A DNA stretch of 64,000 bases from Thelephora terrestris (lineage: Eukaryota > Basidiomycota > Agaricomycetes > Thelephorales > Thelephoraceae): contig WIUZ02000015.1 of NCBI GenBank assembly GCA_015956445.1, forward strand, positions 708,001-772,000, written 5' to 3'. Positions 13,068 through 24,150 of the stretch are shown here, piece by piece. The notes under the pieces were generated by a model. That model was given only the letters and a program-made list of their open reading frames with translations, was not told the origin of the DNA and did not search any database. Each line of letters begins with the position of its first letter. The stretch's first letter is position 1. A program made the translations under genes and the position numbers.

Positions 13068-16000
13068 AAACCTTCCGAAGGCCTAGGGCCGACGCGAAGT
13101 GTTTGGCCTTGGCGCTTGGCAGAGCTTTCGTGAGGGTATCGGCGACCATATCTTCGGTAGGGCAGTAGTCGATAACAATCTTGCCGGCTTCTATTACATA
13201 ACGGATAAAGTGAAATCTGATGTCGATGTGTTTCGTGCGTGCGTGAAATTGCTCATTGCGAGCCAGAGCGATGGCGGATTGGGAATCGGAATGGAGAGGC
13301 ATCGGGCCTTGGGGTTGGTAGACTTCAGAGATAAATTCTCTGAGCCAGATGGCTTCCTTGGCGGCGTGGGTGGCGGCAACGTATTCAGCTTCGGCGGTCG
13401 AGAGGGTGACAAGCGATTGGCGTTTCGAGCTCCAGGACACGGCGCCTCCATCAATAAGGAAGGCGAATCCGGAGATGGCGTGTCGGTCCTCGTTGGACAT
13501 TCCGTCAGCGTCGGTATAGCCAGAGATCGAAGGGCCTTGCTCTCCGTAGACGAGCCAATGGTCACGTGTTCCTTTGAGATAACAGAAGATTCGTTTTACG
13601 GCCTCCCAGTGTGGTTGTCCGGGGTTGTCTGAGAAACGCGCGACTTGTCCAACAGCGAAGGAAATGTCGGGACGGGTTCCGACAGCGGCATACATCAGAG
13701 ATCCGACGGCTTCTCGATAAGGGCGTCCGGCCATCTTGCCGATGTCAGCGGTGGTCGTTGGACAGTCGTTTCGAGATAAGGTGGAGTTGGCGACGATGGG
13801 GATGGATAAAGGCTTGGCGTCTTCGAAACCGTAGCGAGTAATGATAGAATCGATGTAGGAGCGTTGGGATAGGGAGATGGTGCGGAGTTCACGATTCCTC
13901 TTGATCTCGAGTCCGAGCATCCAGTGAATCTCACCCATATCATGGATCTCGAGGTGTTTTCGAAGTCCGTCTTTCGTCGCTTTGATGAGGGCAGAATCCG
14001 CAGCGGTGATGGTGAAGTCGTCGACGTGGGCAAGTAGGATGGTGGTGAGGGTTCCGTTTTCGCGGCGGAAAAACACTGCGTGGTCGTGTTCAGATCGGGT
14101 TAGACCGATATCTCCAAGGACTTTCCGGAGGACTTGGTACCATCGGCGTCCACTCTGTTTGAGTCCGTAGAGCGCCTTCAGGAGTCGAAGGACGTAGCCG
14201 TCTTTGCAGATCTTGATCTCGCCAGGAGGGGGTTTCATGTAGATGACTTCATCGTCGTTGAGTTCGCCGTAAAGGTAGGCAGACTTGACATCCACTTGAT
14301 GGATCTCCCAATCTAATCTAGCCGCGAGTGCTAGAACCGTCCGGATCGAGACCATCCGCGCGATCGGGGCAAAGGTGTCATCGAAGTCGACTCCGTGGAC
14401 TTGCGTGAATCCTTGGGCAACCAGTCTCGCTCGGTGAGATGTGACGTTCCCATTGGCATCCTTCTTGAGTCGGAAAACCCACTTGGATCCGACGATATTG
14501 GCTCCTTCGGGTTTTGGAATGATTTTCCAAGTATTCCTCCTAATCAGCTTCTCGAGCTCCTCCTTCATTGCCTCCTCCCATTGCGATCTATCCGGCCTTC
14601 CGTAGACTTCCTGAATAGTCCTGGGTTCCATTCCTTCGTGGAAGGAGATCGCAGCGACCATTGCGAGTTCCTCTTGTCCGGACTCCCCCTGAGGTTCTTG
14701 ATCTTTAGAAGGGGTGCTTGTCTTGTCTCTGGATCGGAGTCGGGACTCGAGAACGTTGGACTGATCGTGGTAAGCTTGATACCAGGGTCGTCTTGCGGGT
14801 GCCTTTACGGCTGGAGGATTTCCGGCAGGTTCGGGATTAGGAACAGGCTCCTCGAGGGACTTAGATTGCTCGGCAGGTTCGTCGTTCGAGGTTTGACGTT
14901 CGTCAAGGTTTGACGTCTTGACAGCTTCCTGATCGCTCTGATCGACAGGTTCTTGATGGACTTCGACGGGTTTGGCGGTGACTTTAGAAGGTTCTTGAGG
15001 GTCGTCGAAATCATCAAAATCGAAATCGGTATTCTCTATCTCCCCCTCGAGCAGTGGCGGGTCAGGAGCGGGCATAAAATTGACGTCGTATTCCACAGAA
15101 ATGGTTCTCCTGGTGGGCCAGTAGATCCTGTGCCCTTTGCTCGAGTCGTCGAAACCAATCCATCGGCCTTCCTCGGCGCGTTCGCGGATCTTGGACGTCT
15201 TCTTCGTCACCCAGCAGAGGCTCCCCCACTCTCTCGTTCCCTTCAAGCTCGGCTTTTCTCCATACAGAGCCTCATAAGGCGTCATTCCGTCGAGGGCTTT
15301 TGCGGGCGATCGGTTTCGGATCCAGACCGTGTGCTTAAGCGCTTCTCCCCAGAGCGATGCCGGTAGTCCGCTTGCGGATAGAAGGGCTCGAACGCCATCG
15401 AGCAGGGTGTAGTGTGCTCGCTCCGGGACACCGTTCTGGCCGTGAACGTCGTGGACCGAGAAGCGATGAACCGTTCCTTTCGACTTGGTGTGTTGCAGAA
15501 AGTCACCGGAAGTATATTCTCCTCCCTTGTCGGACTGAAAGGTTTTGATGTCCACACCGAACTGGGTCCTCAGCCACGCTTCGTAATTCTGGTAGTTGGC
15601 GAGGACTTCTGACTTCTTACGCATCAGATCAATCGAGATCCAACGCTTCGCGTCGTCAACGAAGATGACGTAGTACTCGGCGTGCCCAACGGTTCGCGTA
15701 GTGGCAGGTCCCCAGACGTCACTATAGATGAGCTCTCCGAGCTTCTCGGATCGCTTCCCGGTGCGGGAACTCGGGATCGGCTTCCTCTTCGCTTTCGCAA
15801 GTAGGCAGGGTTTGCAGGGGGTAGGAGGTTCTTCTTTCAGCCTGATTCCAGCGATAAGACCTTCGCTGACCATCTTCTTTAGAGTCGAGTGGGCAACGTG
15901 CCCATGGCGTCGGTGAAGTTCATCGAGGGTGAGTGTCTCAGCACTCAGGGCGTAAAGGGGGTTTTCTTCAACTCGATAGAGTCCACGGGATCTCGGGATC

Positions 16001-17514
16001 TGGGCGACAACTTGGCTTTTTGGGTTCCGGATGACGCACTTTCCATCCTGGAAGGCCACGGAATAGCCGGCCTGATCAATTTGGCTGATGGAGATGAGGG
16101 TGCAGCCCATGTTCGGGGCGTAGAGGACGTTGCGGAGACGGATTTTCGTGGGCGTTGAGCCGTTCGGTGCGTAGACAATCATATCTCCTTCACCAATCGC
16201 TGAGAACGACTCTTGATTTGCGGCGCCAATAGATTTCGGTGCGATTGACCGATAATTGATTAGGCGGTGTCGATCAGGTGTCATATGTCGAGTACACCCG
16301 GAGTCGTAGATTTCCGTGGAAGGTGAGTTGCTTGTCCGTCGTCCATTCGATGGCATCGCGAGGGCCTGTTCTAAGGTCGTTTCGGTGGGAACAGGGATCT
16401 CTTCAGGATAGGAGGGGGTTTCTGGCTCCAATGCCACTTCGTCAGCAAACACGCTGGTACCTTGGGCCATAGCCATCCAGGCTTCCTCAAATTCGTCCTC
16501 CGCTATCGCAGCGGTTTCCCGCTCTCTCCTTTCCCCATTTCCGTTCCTCTCGTCTCGCTTCTCTCCTCGGGGCTTCCTGGGGCTCGGGCAATCGGCGGCC
16601 TTGTGCCCTTTGCCTCCGCAGTTGAAACAGGTGAATCTTGACTGGTCTCTGTCGCCGGTTCCTCGGTCTCCTCCTCCGCCTCCTCCGCCTCCTCCTCTGG
16701 AGTTTCCTCTTCCTCTGGGACCTCCTCGTCCTCGTCCTCGGCCTCTCCCGCGTCCTCTCGCGTCGGCGTGCAAGGCGATCTCGTTCGATCGAGCTCTTCC
16801 TCCTCGGGGCTGCATGCTTTGTCGGGCCTCGTATTCTTTGCGAGCGATGTCCTTAATCTCGGCTGGCAAGGTAGGTAGCTTCATTTTTCGATTTATGTTG
16901 ACCGTCGACGATATTATGTTGGAGTACGACTGAGGTAGGGAGCGGATGATCGCGTCGACGTAATCCTCGTCGGGAATGAGGATGCTGCGGCTGGCAAGTT
17001 GCTGGTAGATGGATTCCATATCTTCGAGGTGGGCGATGACGTTGTCCTTCTCGTTGCAGACCATCTGGTAGAGGCGACCCTTCAGATTTGACTTTTGGTG
17101 CTCGGTGAGTGCCTCGAATCTCGTTTCGAGGGCTTTCCACATGCCGCAGAAGTGCTTATCCTTTGATATGTCGATGTAGACAGAGGTGGGGAGTACCTTT
17201 GCTAAAGCAGCTATCGCTTTCGCGTTGTCCTTTCTGCAGGACTTCATTTCTTCCTTCCACCGGCTCTCTCCTTCCTCCCAAACGTCCATACGCTTCTGGA
17301 GGTCACTCTCGTCTTCTCCATCCTTCTTGGATGGCTTCGGTTCGACGTCTTCGTACGTCTCGGCAGGGTAGTTCTCGGGTTTGTAAAGTCGTTCAAGGAC
17401 ATGGCCATCCATGAAATTCGCGAACAGGATCTTGAACAGATGCCAGTTGGTGCCGTCGGGGTCAAGTTTGGGGACAGTGGAGAGGATAGAAAAGTTAGAA
17501 TTCGAGTCTGACAT
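13066..17514 (-). CDS. copia gag-pol polyprotein (1,482 aa)
   Basis: One frame encodes the full copia order: gag (UBN2-type, first about 240 residues), an RG-rich linker and CCHC zinc knuckle (CFNCGGKGHKAADC, about residue 297), protease (YDSGCTRHM, about 403), GAG-pre-integrase and integrase (HRRHGH, CKPC, YSDVWGP near 598, FQSDKGGEY, then a Glu in the GVPERAH context), reverse transcriptase (active site AHVDDF near 1163) and RNase H (YTDADG, STAEAEY), ending with the ADTLTKAL motif usual at copia C-termini. I chose the ATG at 17512-17514 (MSDSNSNF); the frame is open a further 20 codons upstream but without an ATG. No frameshift or stop was found, so it could be functional. It makes the capsid and enzymes that copy the element's RNA and integrate the cDNA. 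Confidence 0.96.
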   Translation of the reverse strand: MSDSNSNFSILSTVPKLDPDGTNWHLFKILFANFMDGHVLERLYKPENYPAETYEDVEPKPSKKDGEDESDLQKRMDVWEEGESRWKEEMKSCRKDNAKAIAALAKVLPTSVYIDISKDKHFCGMWKALETRFEALTEHQKSNLKGRLYQMVCNEKDNVIAHLEDMESIYQQLASRSILIPDEDYVDAIIRSLPQSYSNIISSTVNINRKMKLPTLPAEIKDIARKEYEARQSMQPRGGRARSNEIALHADARGRGRGRGRGRGGPRGRGNSRGGGGGGGGGDRGTGDRDQSRFTCFNCGGKGHKAADCPSPRKPRGEKRDERNGNGERRERETAAIAEDEFEEAWMAMAQGTSVFADEVALEPETPSYPEEIPVPTETTLEQALAMPSNGRRTSNSPSTEIYDSGCTRHMTPDRHRLINYRSIAPKSIGAANQESFSAIGEGDMIVYAPNGSTPTKIRLRNVLYAPNMGCTLISISQIDQAGYSVAFQDGKCVIRNPKSQVVAQIPRSRGLYRVEENPLYALSAETLTLDELHRRHGHVAHSTLKKMVSEGLIAGIRLKEEPPTPCKPCLLAKAKRKPIPSSRTGKRSEKLGELIYSDVWGPATTRTVGHAEYYVIFVDDAKRWISIDLMRKKSEVLANYQNYEAWLRTQFGVDIKTFQSDKGGEYTSGDFLQHTKSKGTVHRFSVHDVHGQNGVPERAHYTLLDGVRALLSASGLPASLWGEALKHTVWIRNRSPAKALDGMTPYEALYGEKPSLKGTREWGSLCWVTKKTSKIRERAEEGRWIGFDDSSKGHRIYWPTRRTISVEYDVNFMPAPDPPLLEGEIENTDFDFDDFDDPQEPSKVTAKPVEVHQEPVDQSDQEAVKTSNLDERQTSNDEPAEQSKSLEEPVPNPEPAGNPPAVKAPARRPWYQAYHDQSNVLESRLRSRDKTSTPSKDQEPQGESGQEELAMVAAISFHEGMEPRTIQEVYGRPDRSQWEEAMKEELEKLIRRNTWKIIPKPEGANIVGSKWVFRLKKDANGNVTSHRARLVAQGFTQVHGVDFDDTFAPIARMVSIRTVLALAARLDWEIHQVDVKSAYLYGELNDDEVIYMKPPPGEIKICKDGYVLRLLKALYGLKQSGRRWYQVLRKVLGDIGLTRSEHDHAVFFRRENGTLTTILLAHVDDFTITAADSALIKATKDGLRKHLEIHDMGEIHWMLGLEIKRNRELRTISLSQRSYIDSIITRYGFEDAKPLSIPIVANSTLSRNDCPTTTADIGKMAGRPYREAVGSLMYAAVGTRPDISFAVGQVARFSDNPGQPHWEAVKRIFCYLKGTRDHWLVYGEQGPSISGYTDADGMSNEDRHAISGFAFLIDGGAVSWSSKRQSLVTLSTAEAEYVAATHAAKEAIWLREFISEVYQPQGPMPLHSDSQSAIALARNEQFHARTKHIDIRFHFIRYVIEAGKIVIDYCPTEDMVADTLTKALPSAKAKHFASALGLRKV

Positions 17515-17647
17515 GGTAAGTGCGCTCCTCGAGTGTCGGAAAGGGGTAGGTGGTGCAGAGGGGTCGTCTAGCAATAACGAGGGTCGTTGGGGTCGGCGAA
17601 AGTAGGTCGTCTAGGTCGTTTGACTCGATGAGCAAGAGAGTTACAAC

Positions 17648-17662
17648 GCCGGGCTCATAACC
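17648..17662 (-). promoter_or_regulatory. primer-binding site, half-tRNA initiator Met type
   Basis: Directly abuts the 5' LTR. The plus strand reads GCCGGGCTCATAACC, matching the anticodon stem-loop of eukaryotic initiator tRNA-Met (anticodon CAT inside CTCATAA). The element RNA would therefore pair with the internal, anticodon side of a cleaved tRNA, as known for Drosophila copia, rather than with the 3' CCA end. Confidence 0.85.
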
Positions 17663-17910
17663 TAACGGCGTGCGCAAGATAAGATGGGTAAAAACAGATA
17701 GTTCATTCGAGATAAATAGCTAGCTTTATATACAGTTGGGTGGTGTACGCGTAAGCTACATATATCAAAGAAGTGAAAGTGACAAAGAGAACTGGATGCA
17801 AGACGAAAGACAGTGAAACATATCAAAGCGCCACATACAACCTCAAAGAGTCGGGCCGATCCTCACGGCTCATAGCCGGGCCTTTGGCACGGGATCTGCG
17901 TTTTCCAACA
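17663..17910 (-). repeat. 5' LTR of copia element 1
   Basis: 248 bp, identical to the 3' LTR at 12811-13058; carries the element promoter (TATATAAA at 17725-17732, minus strand). Confidence 0.96.
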
Positions 17911-20000
17911 GGTACGGGAAGACTACGCCAGCTTACCGATGGGAAGCCGTGGGTGATCGTGAAGCGAGGTGGATGGCTTCCTAGAGTTCTCTGTGAGACC
18001 ACGGAGTTTTTGAGCGTAGACCTGGCGGAGTTGGATCGAGTGAGTGCTGGAGGATGGTTGGGAAGACCGGGCATTCGTTGGGAGACTGAATGTGGCACAC
18101 GCAATGTGCAGGCGTGAGACAAGTGGCCGTTCGTCCAGGAGCTGCATGATCGATGTAACAAGATGGAGAGAGAGGAACAGGGGGAGGGAGAGAGCCGGTG
18201 GAAGGTGAGGGTGTCATTGTCAAACAAATCGGGACAACTGTGGACCACGTGAGACGGTGTGTTACAACGACGTCTCACTGGGACGATAAGTTATGAGACG
18301 GCCGGAAAAGGAAGAGATTCACCAATGGCGGGAGGGTTAGACGCGGTGCCCCTAGACCAATCAAACGAGCCGCTCTGGATACCACGTGAGCGGGAAATTT
18401 GTTTCGTATACTTATCGTGAATGCGACAGGAATGCTCAGGAATGGAATCTGCCGATGGGAAGACAACATCAAATAAACATCCAGATGAATGGCGAGAAGG
18501 ACTTCGCCAGCTCACCGATGGGAAGCCGGAGGTGATTGTGAAGCGAGATGGATGGCTTGCTGGAGTTCTCTGCAAGACCACAGAGTTTGTGAGCACAGAA
18601 TTGGCGGAGTTAGATCAAGTGAGTGCGGGAGGATGGTTGGAAGAACAGGGCACTCGTCGAGAAACCGAACGTGGCACGCGCAATGTGCAGGCGTGAGGGG
18701 AGTGGCCGCTAATGGCCGTTCGCCCGGGAACTGCATGATCGATGGAACAGGACGGCAAGAGAGGAACAGGGGTGGGGGAGAGGGTCGAACGGGTTGCAGA
18801 TGAGGGCACCGTTGCCGGTCGGTCAAATTGTAACCTCTGTGGGCCGCGAGAGGGTACATTGCAATATGATCTCACTGGGAAATGCGATAAGCGATGGAAC
18901 GAACAAAAAAGAAAAGACAATCACCGGAGGAGAGATGATCGGACACGGACGAGACCCTCTGGACCGGTCAGATGTGCTGCATCGGGACACCGCGTGAGAG
19001 GTTCGCCTGTTGTGCGTGTGGTCAGCGGGATTCAGGTGGAGGGGGAAGGGTGGATTAGGAAAAACTCACGGCACGGAATCGTGCCCATCGGATGACACGG
19101 GAGGACCACGTCCTATCGTCGAGAGGAGTCATGGGTGATCGTGAGGAGGTGTAAATGCGCTCTACTTCATAGCACAAAGTTTGTGAGCGTAGAATTTGCG
19201 GAGTTGGATTAAGTGCGAGAGGATGCTGGCGAAGACCTGGCGCTCGTCTGCAAATCGAACGTGGCACTCGCAATTAGCGCGGGGGAGCAGGGAAGTGGTC
19301 GTTCGAAAATCAACTAGATAACCAATGGAGCCATATTGCGGGGGAAGAACAGGGGGAGGTAAAGAGAGGAACAGGAGCAGGGAAGAGAGCTGGCGGGAGA
19401 TGAGGAGTCATTGTCGGACAAATCGGGACATCTGTGAACCACGTGAGACGGTGGATTGCGCCATCGTCTCACCGGGTGAAAGTGGGGGAAGCGATAAGTT
19501 ATGAGATGGCCGAGAAGGGAAAAAGTTCACGAGTGGAGGGCTCGACGCGGGCGAGCGCTTCTGGACAGTCCTGGACCAATCAGATGAGCGGCATCTGGAT
19601 ACCACGTGAGCGGGCAATTTATCGTGTGTGCCCACCGAGAATGCGATAGGATTGTGAGTCCGGCGGTGAGAAGGGAACATTGGATAAAAATCAAGCCGTA
19701 GAACCATACCCGTCGGATGGCACAGGGGTACTACACCAGCGCACCGATGGGAAGCTCATAGCAAAGGCGCGGATGGCTTGCCTGGAGTTCTCTGTGAGAC
19801 CACGGAGTTTGTGAGCGTAGAATTGGCGGAATCGGGTCAAGTCAGTGCGGGAGGGTGGCTGGAAAGGCTGGGGACTTGTAAGCCAACCAAACGTGGCCCC
19901 ACAACGTTCGTGGGGGAGCAGGTAGGGTGGTCGCTCATGCAGGAGTGCGATAGCGAAGGGATGAGCTTATAGGGCGAGAAGACCAGAGGGAAGGAGAAGG
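17911..20000. repeat. tandem satellite, unit about 590 bp (right part)
   Basis: Continuation of the 5.6-12.8 kb array after the copia insertion. The same landmark recurs at about 17990, 18569, 19170 (degenerate) and 19791. The first spacing across the insertion, after subtracting 5,105 bp, is 585 bp. Copies become more diverged to the right. Open frames here are by-products. Confidence 0.8.
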
Positions 20001-22400
20001 GTCTGAAACGAGGGTGAGATGACGATAGCCGCAGACCACTGGGTTGCTGCGCCGTTTCACTTTCAGGGCGATAAAGACGGAAAACGAGAGGAGAACCGAT
20101 AGAGGAGGGAGAGGGCTAAACCGGGAGAACCCAATTGGCCAATAAAGTTAAAAAGTGTCGCAGTCCGACGGTCACGTGAAGTTGCAGCCTACGCCGCATG
20201 CGAAGAAGAACGGAAAAGGAAGGTAATTGCCGACGGAGGGAGGTTTGTGGTCGAGCGAGCACTGTGGACCGATCAGATGCGCGACGTACGCGAGAGCAGT
20301 CTGTAGTGTCTAACTACCGAGGAATACATTATAAAAAGGTCTACTGTAAATGAGTGAGGGAAGGTAGGACAGATGAAAAATTCAAATAAGCCACTCGGTG
20401 CGAAACGGGACACGGTCTCTCACTGACACCCGTGAGCACGATAAATGGCGAAATGAGTCAAAAGAGGAAGGGTATTACCATACCAAAGAGGCAAGCACGG
20501 ATGGTGATCCTGGCTCGAGCGAGCGCACGTTGACTGGTTGAGATCACTGATCAGAAAAGGCGTTAGCCAATCAAAGCGCAGCATCGGCGGGGTATGTGGG
20601 GCCGTCGTTCGTCGTGGAAGACAATAAGGAGCGGGATACCCGTTATCAGGGAGAAGAGAAGGGTGTGCTGATGAGAAAAGAGGTCGATCCGATCGAAGCG
20701 CAACGTGGTGCTCACCGTAGGACACGATAACGACGGAATGCGCGAAGGGGAAGGGGATTGCGCCAAGTGGATGGAGCACGTGGGATAGGTATCACAGCTC
20801 CTGTGAAATGGAATGGGAAAAGGCACAAACGGGCTAAAGAAGAGGATTACCGAGCGAGGAAGGGAGGGCGGATCGGGAATAGAAGCATATTTATTGACTA
20901 TTTACCAATTGGGAACCTCGTGTGCGAGATCTACGTGAGACGCCAGGCAAGAACACGTCTTCGACGAATACAACGGGAAGCCCTACGAGTGGAGGTGGGA
21001 ACAGGTTCTCCGACGATGTGGATCGGGAGAAGAGGGAGGTCAACCAATCGAAGCACGGCGTCGACAATGCACGGGAGAAGACAAGGAGAGGGATTGCACG
21101 AGAGGAAAAGGGGACGAAAAGGGAAAAGGATTTTCGAGCCAAAAAGAAGGCACGGATCGGCATAGATATTGTCCGATCAAAGCGCAACGGCGACGGGGGG
21201 GATACGGAGTCGGCTACCCACCGCGGGACGCGATAAGGAACGAAACAGTTGAAACGGAAGTGAGTTACCGAGGAAGGCAGTAGGAAGTCTAAAAGGTGGA
21301 ATGGGAAAAGGATTTCCGAGCGAATGGGGGACAGATTGGGAAATGCATTGGCCAGCCAGAGCACGGCGTCGACGCAAGAATGGGCCGGTAGCCGCCCGCC
21401 GTGGACCGCGATAACAGATGAAAATGAACAAGAAGGGGAAAAGAACTACCGGGAAGAAGATGGTGGATGCCAAATTGGGAAGGACGCCAGCGAATAGAAG
21501 TAGTGCGTCAACGAACAACGCGAGTGAATGGGGAAGATCCCTGCTAACCGTGAGATAGTGTCGGCGGCAGATGAAGGGGAAACAGACTTACCGGGTAGGG
21601 GGAAGCCGTAGGGATGGAGACGCAAATAGGGACACAGGGTATGTCAGGGCGATTACCATGTGGAGAAGACAGGAAGCGCAGGTCAGGAGGGAGCAGGCGG
21701 GTGTTATTGCGGTGTCCACAAGCACACGACGGTCTCGGGGAAAGGCGTTTCCCGAGGTGAAACATGGCCAGGGGCAAAGCGAGCGAAAGATCAAGGGGAT
21801 TCCCAAATTGAGGAAGGAACCACGGGTCCACCAGCCGCGAGTGGTCGTCGTCGACCAATCAGAAGTGTGGCGGGGGAGATCCACGACGCTCGTGGAGGGA
21901 GGGTATCTGCGAGGGGATCTGATGATTAGGAAAGTGACCTGGGGAAAGAGGGTTACTTACCTGATGTTCAGATCGCCCGATCGCGAGCAAAATCGTGCGG
22001 TGGGGAGCCACGTCATTGCAGAAACACGGGACTGGGGGAGGGAAGGCAGTAGCCACGTCATCAGAAAGGGGGGGGAAGGGATAAGATAGGAAATGGGACT
22101 GCGATGTGCGCGACATAAATCGGCACGATCGGACGGACACGAGCAAATAGCGAGCGCGGGATTTGACTTCCCACGGTTGCGACGCATCCCTGGACCTGGG
22201 AAATCACCTGGGGAGGAGTAGGGGAATTCCCTACGCAGAAATCTGCAAAGGGGAACGCATCGGGGGAACAAGCGCCTACCGCTTCTGCTTGATCTCGGGA
22301 TCGCGTCGCGCCATCACTCGAGAACCCCGTAGTTCTCACGGTTGCTGCGCCCGCTTTCGTTGGGAAAGGCGGCGGAGTGGCCCATAAGGTCATTCAAAGT
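20001..22400. repeat. degenerate purine-rich repeats at the array edge
   Basis: Shorter, more diverged relatives of the satellite. A CCAATC/CCGATC box followed by AAGCGCAGC or AAGCACGGCGTC recurs near 20570, 20690, 21045, 21175, 21350 and 21855, usually with CGCGATAA/GATAA and AAAAGG..TTACC blocks. Strong purine skew of the plus strand. No gene supported. Confidence 0.55.
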
Positions 22401-22639
22401 ATATATATGTAGGGTAAATACGGCTATTTATGGCAAGGGAAGGGTCTTGAGGCCCGCCAGCGAGCGCGGGAGCAATCCAAATATAGTCCTGATCACCAGC
22501 CTAGTTTGGCAACATGGTTCTCAGCCTCGCCGCCAACAGTTGTCAATCATCATTGTGGGAACGATTACAATCTGCTTGTTAACCCCCATGTAACAACTAT
22601 GTGACCCAGTTATAGGGGCAAAGTCACAATCCTAACTAC

Positions 22640-24150
22640 CACAGCTGTGATTATGGTGTTGCAGCCTGATCGTTTGCGGGAACCGTTTGTCTCAGTACTT
22701 CCGCACTCTCGCGCACCCTCAATTTGTATTTTCAGCGCCCGTCTCTCTCAGGTTTTCCCTTCAACTCGACAATCTCCTTTGACGACCCCTCTCCATCTCT
22801 CACAACCCTTGGATCCGCTTCTTATCGTCTGCCCTTCCACCGGCGCTCGCCATCACGCCCATCTGGCTGGTTTACATCACGAGCGAAGATGCTCATATGC
22901 TGGGAGTCGTTGAGCGTATACGGCGTAGAGCCTGAAGGCTTGCTTTCTCGGGTGCATCTGATTCCCTACCCTCACTGTACGTTCCCTTAACTGCCTGGAT
23001 CGCATTTTGCTCACTCCTGTTTACCTTGGCCTTTAGCTCGCTGTTCCATATCCCCACCTTTTTTTTTAGTCTTGTACCCCAAAGAGGCAGACAATACCGA
23101 AGTCATTTTTTGTCATGGTTAGCGGTGACGAGGCTTTCCGCCGGTGTCCTCAAATTCCTACCATCCGCGCTCGACTCGTTGGACTGCTACAACACTTCAA
23201 TGTCACTGTCGCAAGAGTGCACGCGGAAGAGCGCGCTACTTACATCGCAGGGGGTGGCGGGGTGCATTGGGCTGACGCCATGGGGATCGGGCTGTCTCTT
23301 TCATTCCAGAAGTTTCCTTCGATTCTACCAATGTCGAGCGGAAGCCTGGGCTGGGTGCAAAACCCATGAGAGGTTACGGATTGATGTTGATCAGGTTGCT
23401 GTGTCCGCGCCTTATCTCTCGTCCGTGTTCCTTAGAGATGATGCTGAGACCCTGCAATGGGCACCAGCTGGGCAGGATATGGTCCATTCTCCCAAATATT
23501 CAACATCTTTGCCGGTGTTGGAGCTGTAATGGCAAGATATCCATTGATCCCTTGATCTGGTCCCCGGCGCCTACCTCGACGATCGGACCTTGGCCGCCCA
23601 TAATCAAGGAACTTTGGATCATACCCTCGCGCCCCCTCCTGGCTTTATAGATACGGTATGCTGCATCCACTCGACTACCTATACGTTCTTTTTTTAACCT
23701 GGATTTCAGCTTCAAAGGCACCCATCGAGCAAGCCTTGGCAATCTCCGCAAAGTCCCGATGCCCTTGGCGCTCTGAAGATTATGGGACTCCTTCCAACAT
23801 TAAGACTGACCACATCTTCCTCCCTTGATTTCGCCAACCCTCCAACAGGAATTCCTCCCTCGCAACGGAGGAGACCGATCCGACGTTATCCCGAACTCTC
23901 TGAAGAACGAACGCTAGTATTGGTTGTGGGATGTTCGTGCTCGTGCCAAGGCCTTCGTTGCGTCGCAGGTTTCCGAGACCAGGCTTGGGGGGGGGATCTT
24001 TGGCAAGGACCTGTCTGATGCGATATCAGGGCTAGACCGACTAGGTTTCTCTTAGCGTAGGTTTTCGAGGGGATTCCATTCATGATAGCACCCCCGCCAG
24101 CGCCCCTCAGAGCCTAGGCTCATGGGTCCTCCTTACCTTCACCCTGGTCG
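22640..24150 (+). pseudogene. broken duplicate of the Tnp2 5' region
   Basis: A direct, diverged copy of the region that ends near 26550. The segment about 23340-24150 aligns with about 25598-26550, including the Cys-rich CRCWSC box near 23510, the exon-intron border (GATACGGTA) and the start of the next coding block. Relative to the functional-looking copy it is frameshifted just after the CRCWSC box, and the homology stops at 24150 where unrelated module sequence begins. It also starts with the dispersed GTTGCAGCCTGATCG module at about 22660. It is a fragment of a second Tnp2 element or the product of a local duplication. Confidence 0.65.

Larger units (their letters stand above)
12811..17910 (-). 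mobile_element. intact Ty1/copia LTR retrotransposon (element 1)
   Basis: A complete 5,100-bp element inserted into a satellite monomer. Flanking 5-bp target duplication GGTAC is at 12806-12810 and 17911-17915. LTRs of 248 bp (12811-13058 and 17663-17910) are identical by eye, and there is one uninterrupted gag-pol frame. In the minus-strand sense the LTR begins TGTTGGAAAA and ends CGCCGTTA. The primer site is at 17648-17662 and the polypurine tract at 13059-13067. Removing the insert gives a normal 585-bp spacing between the flanking satellite landmarks, confirming a clean insertion. Identical LTRs and an open frame indicate a very recent, possibly still mobile copy. Confidence 0.97.
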
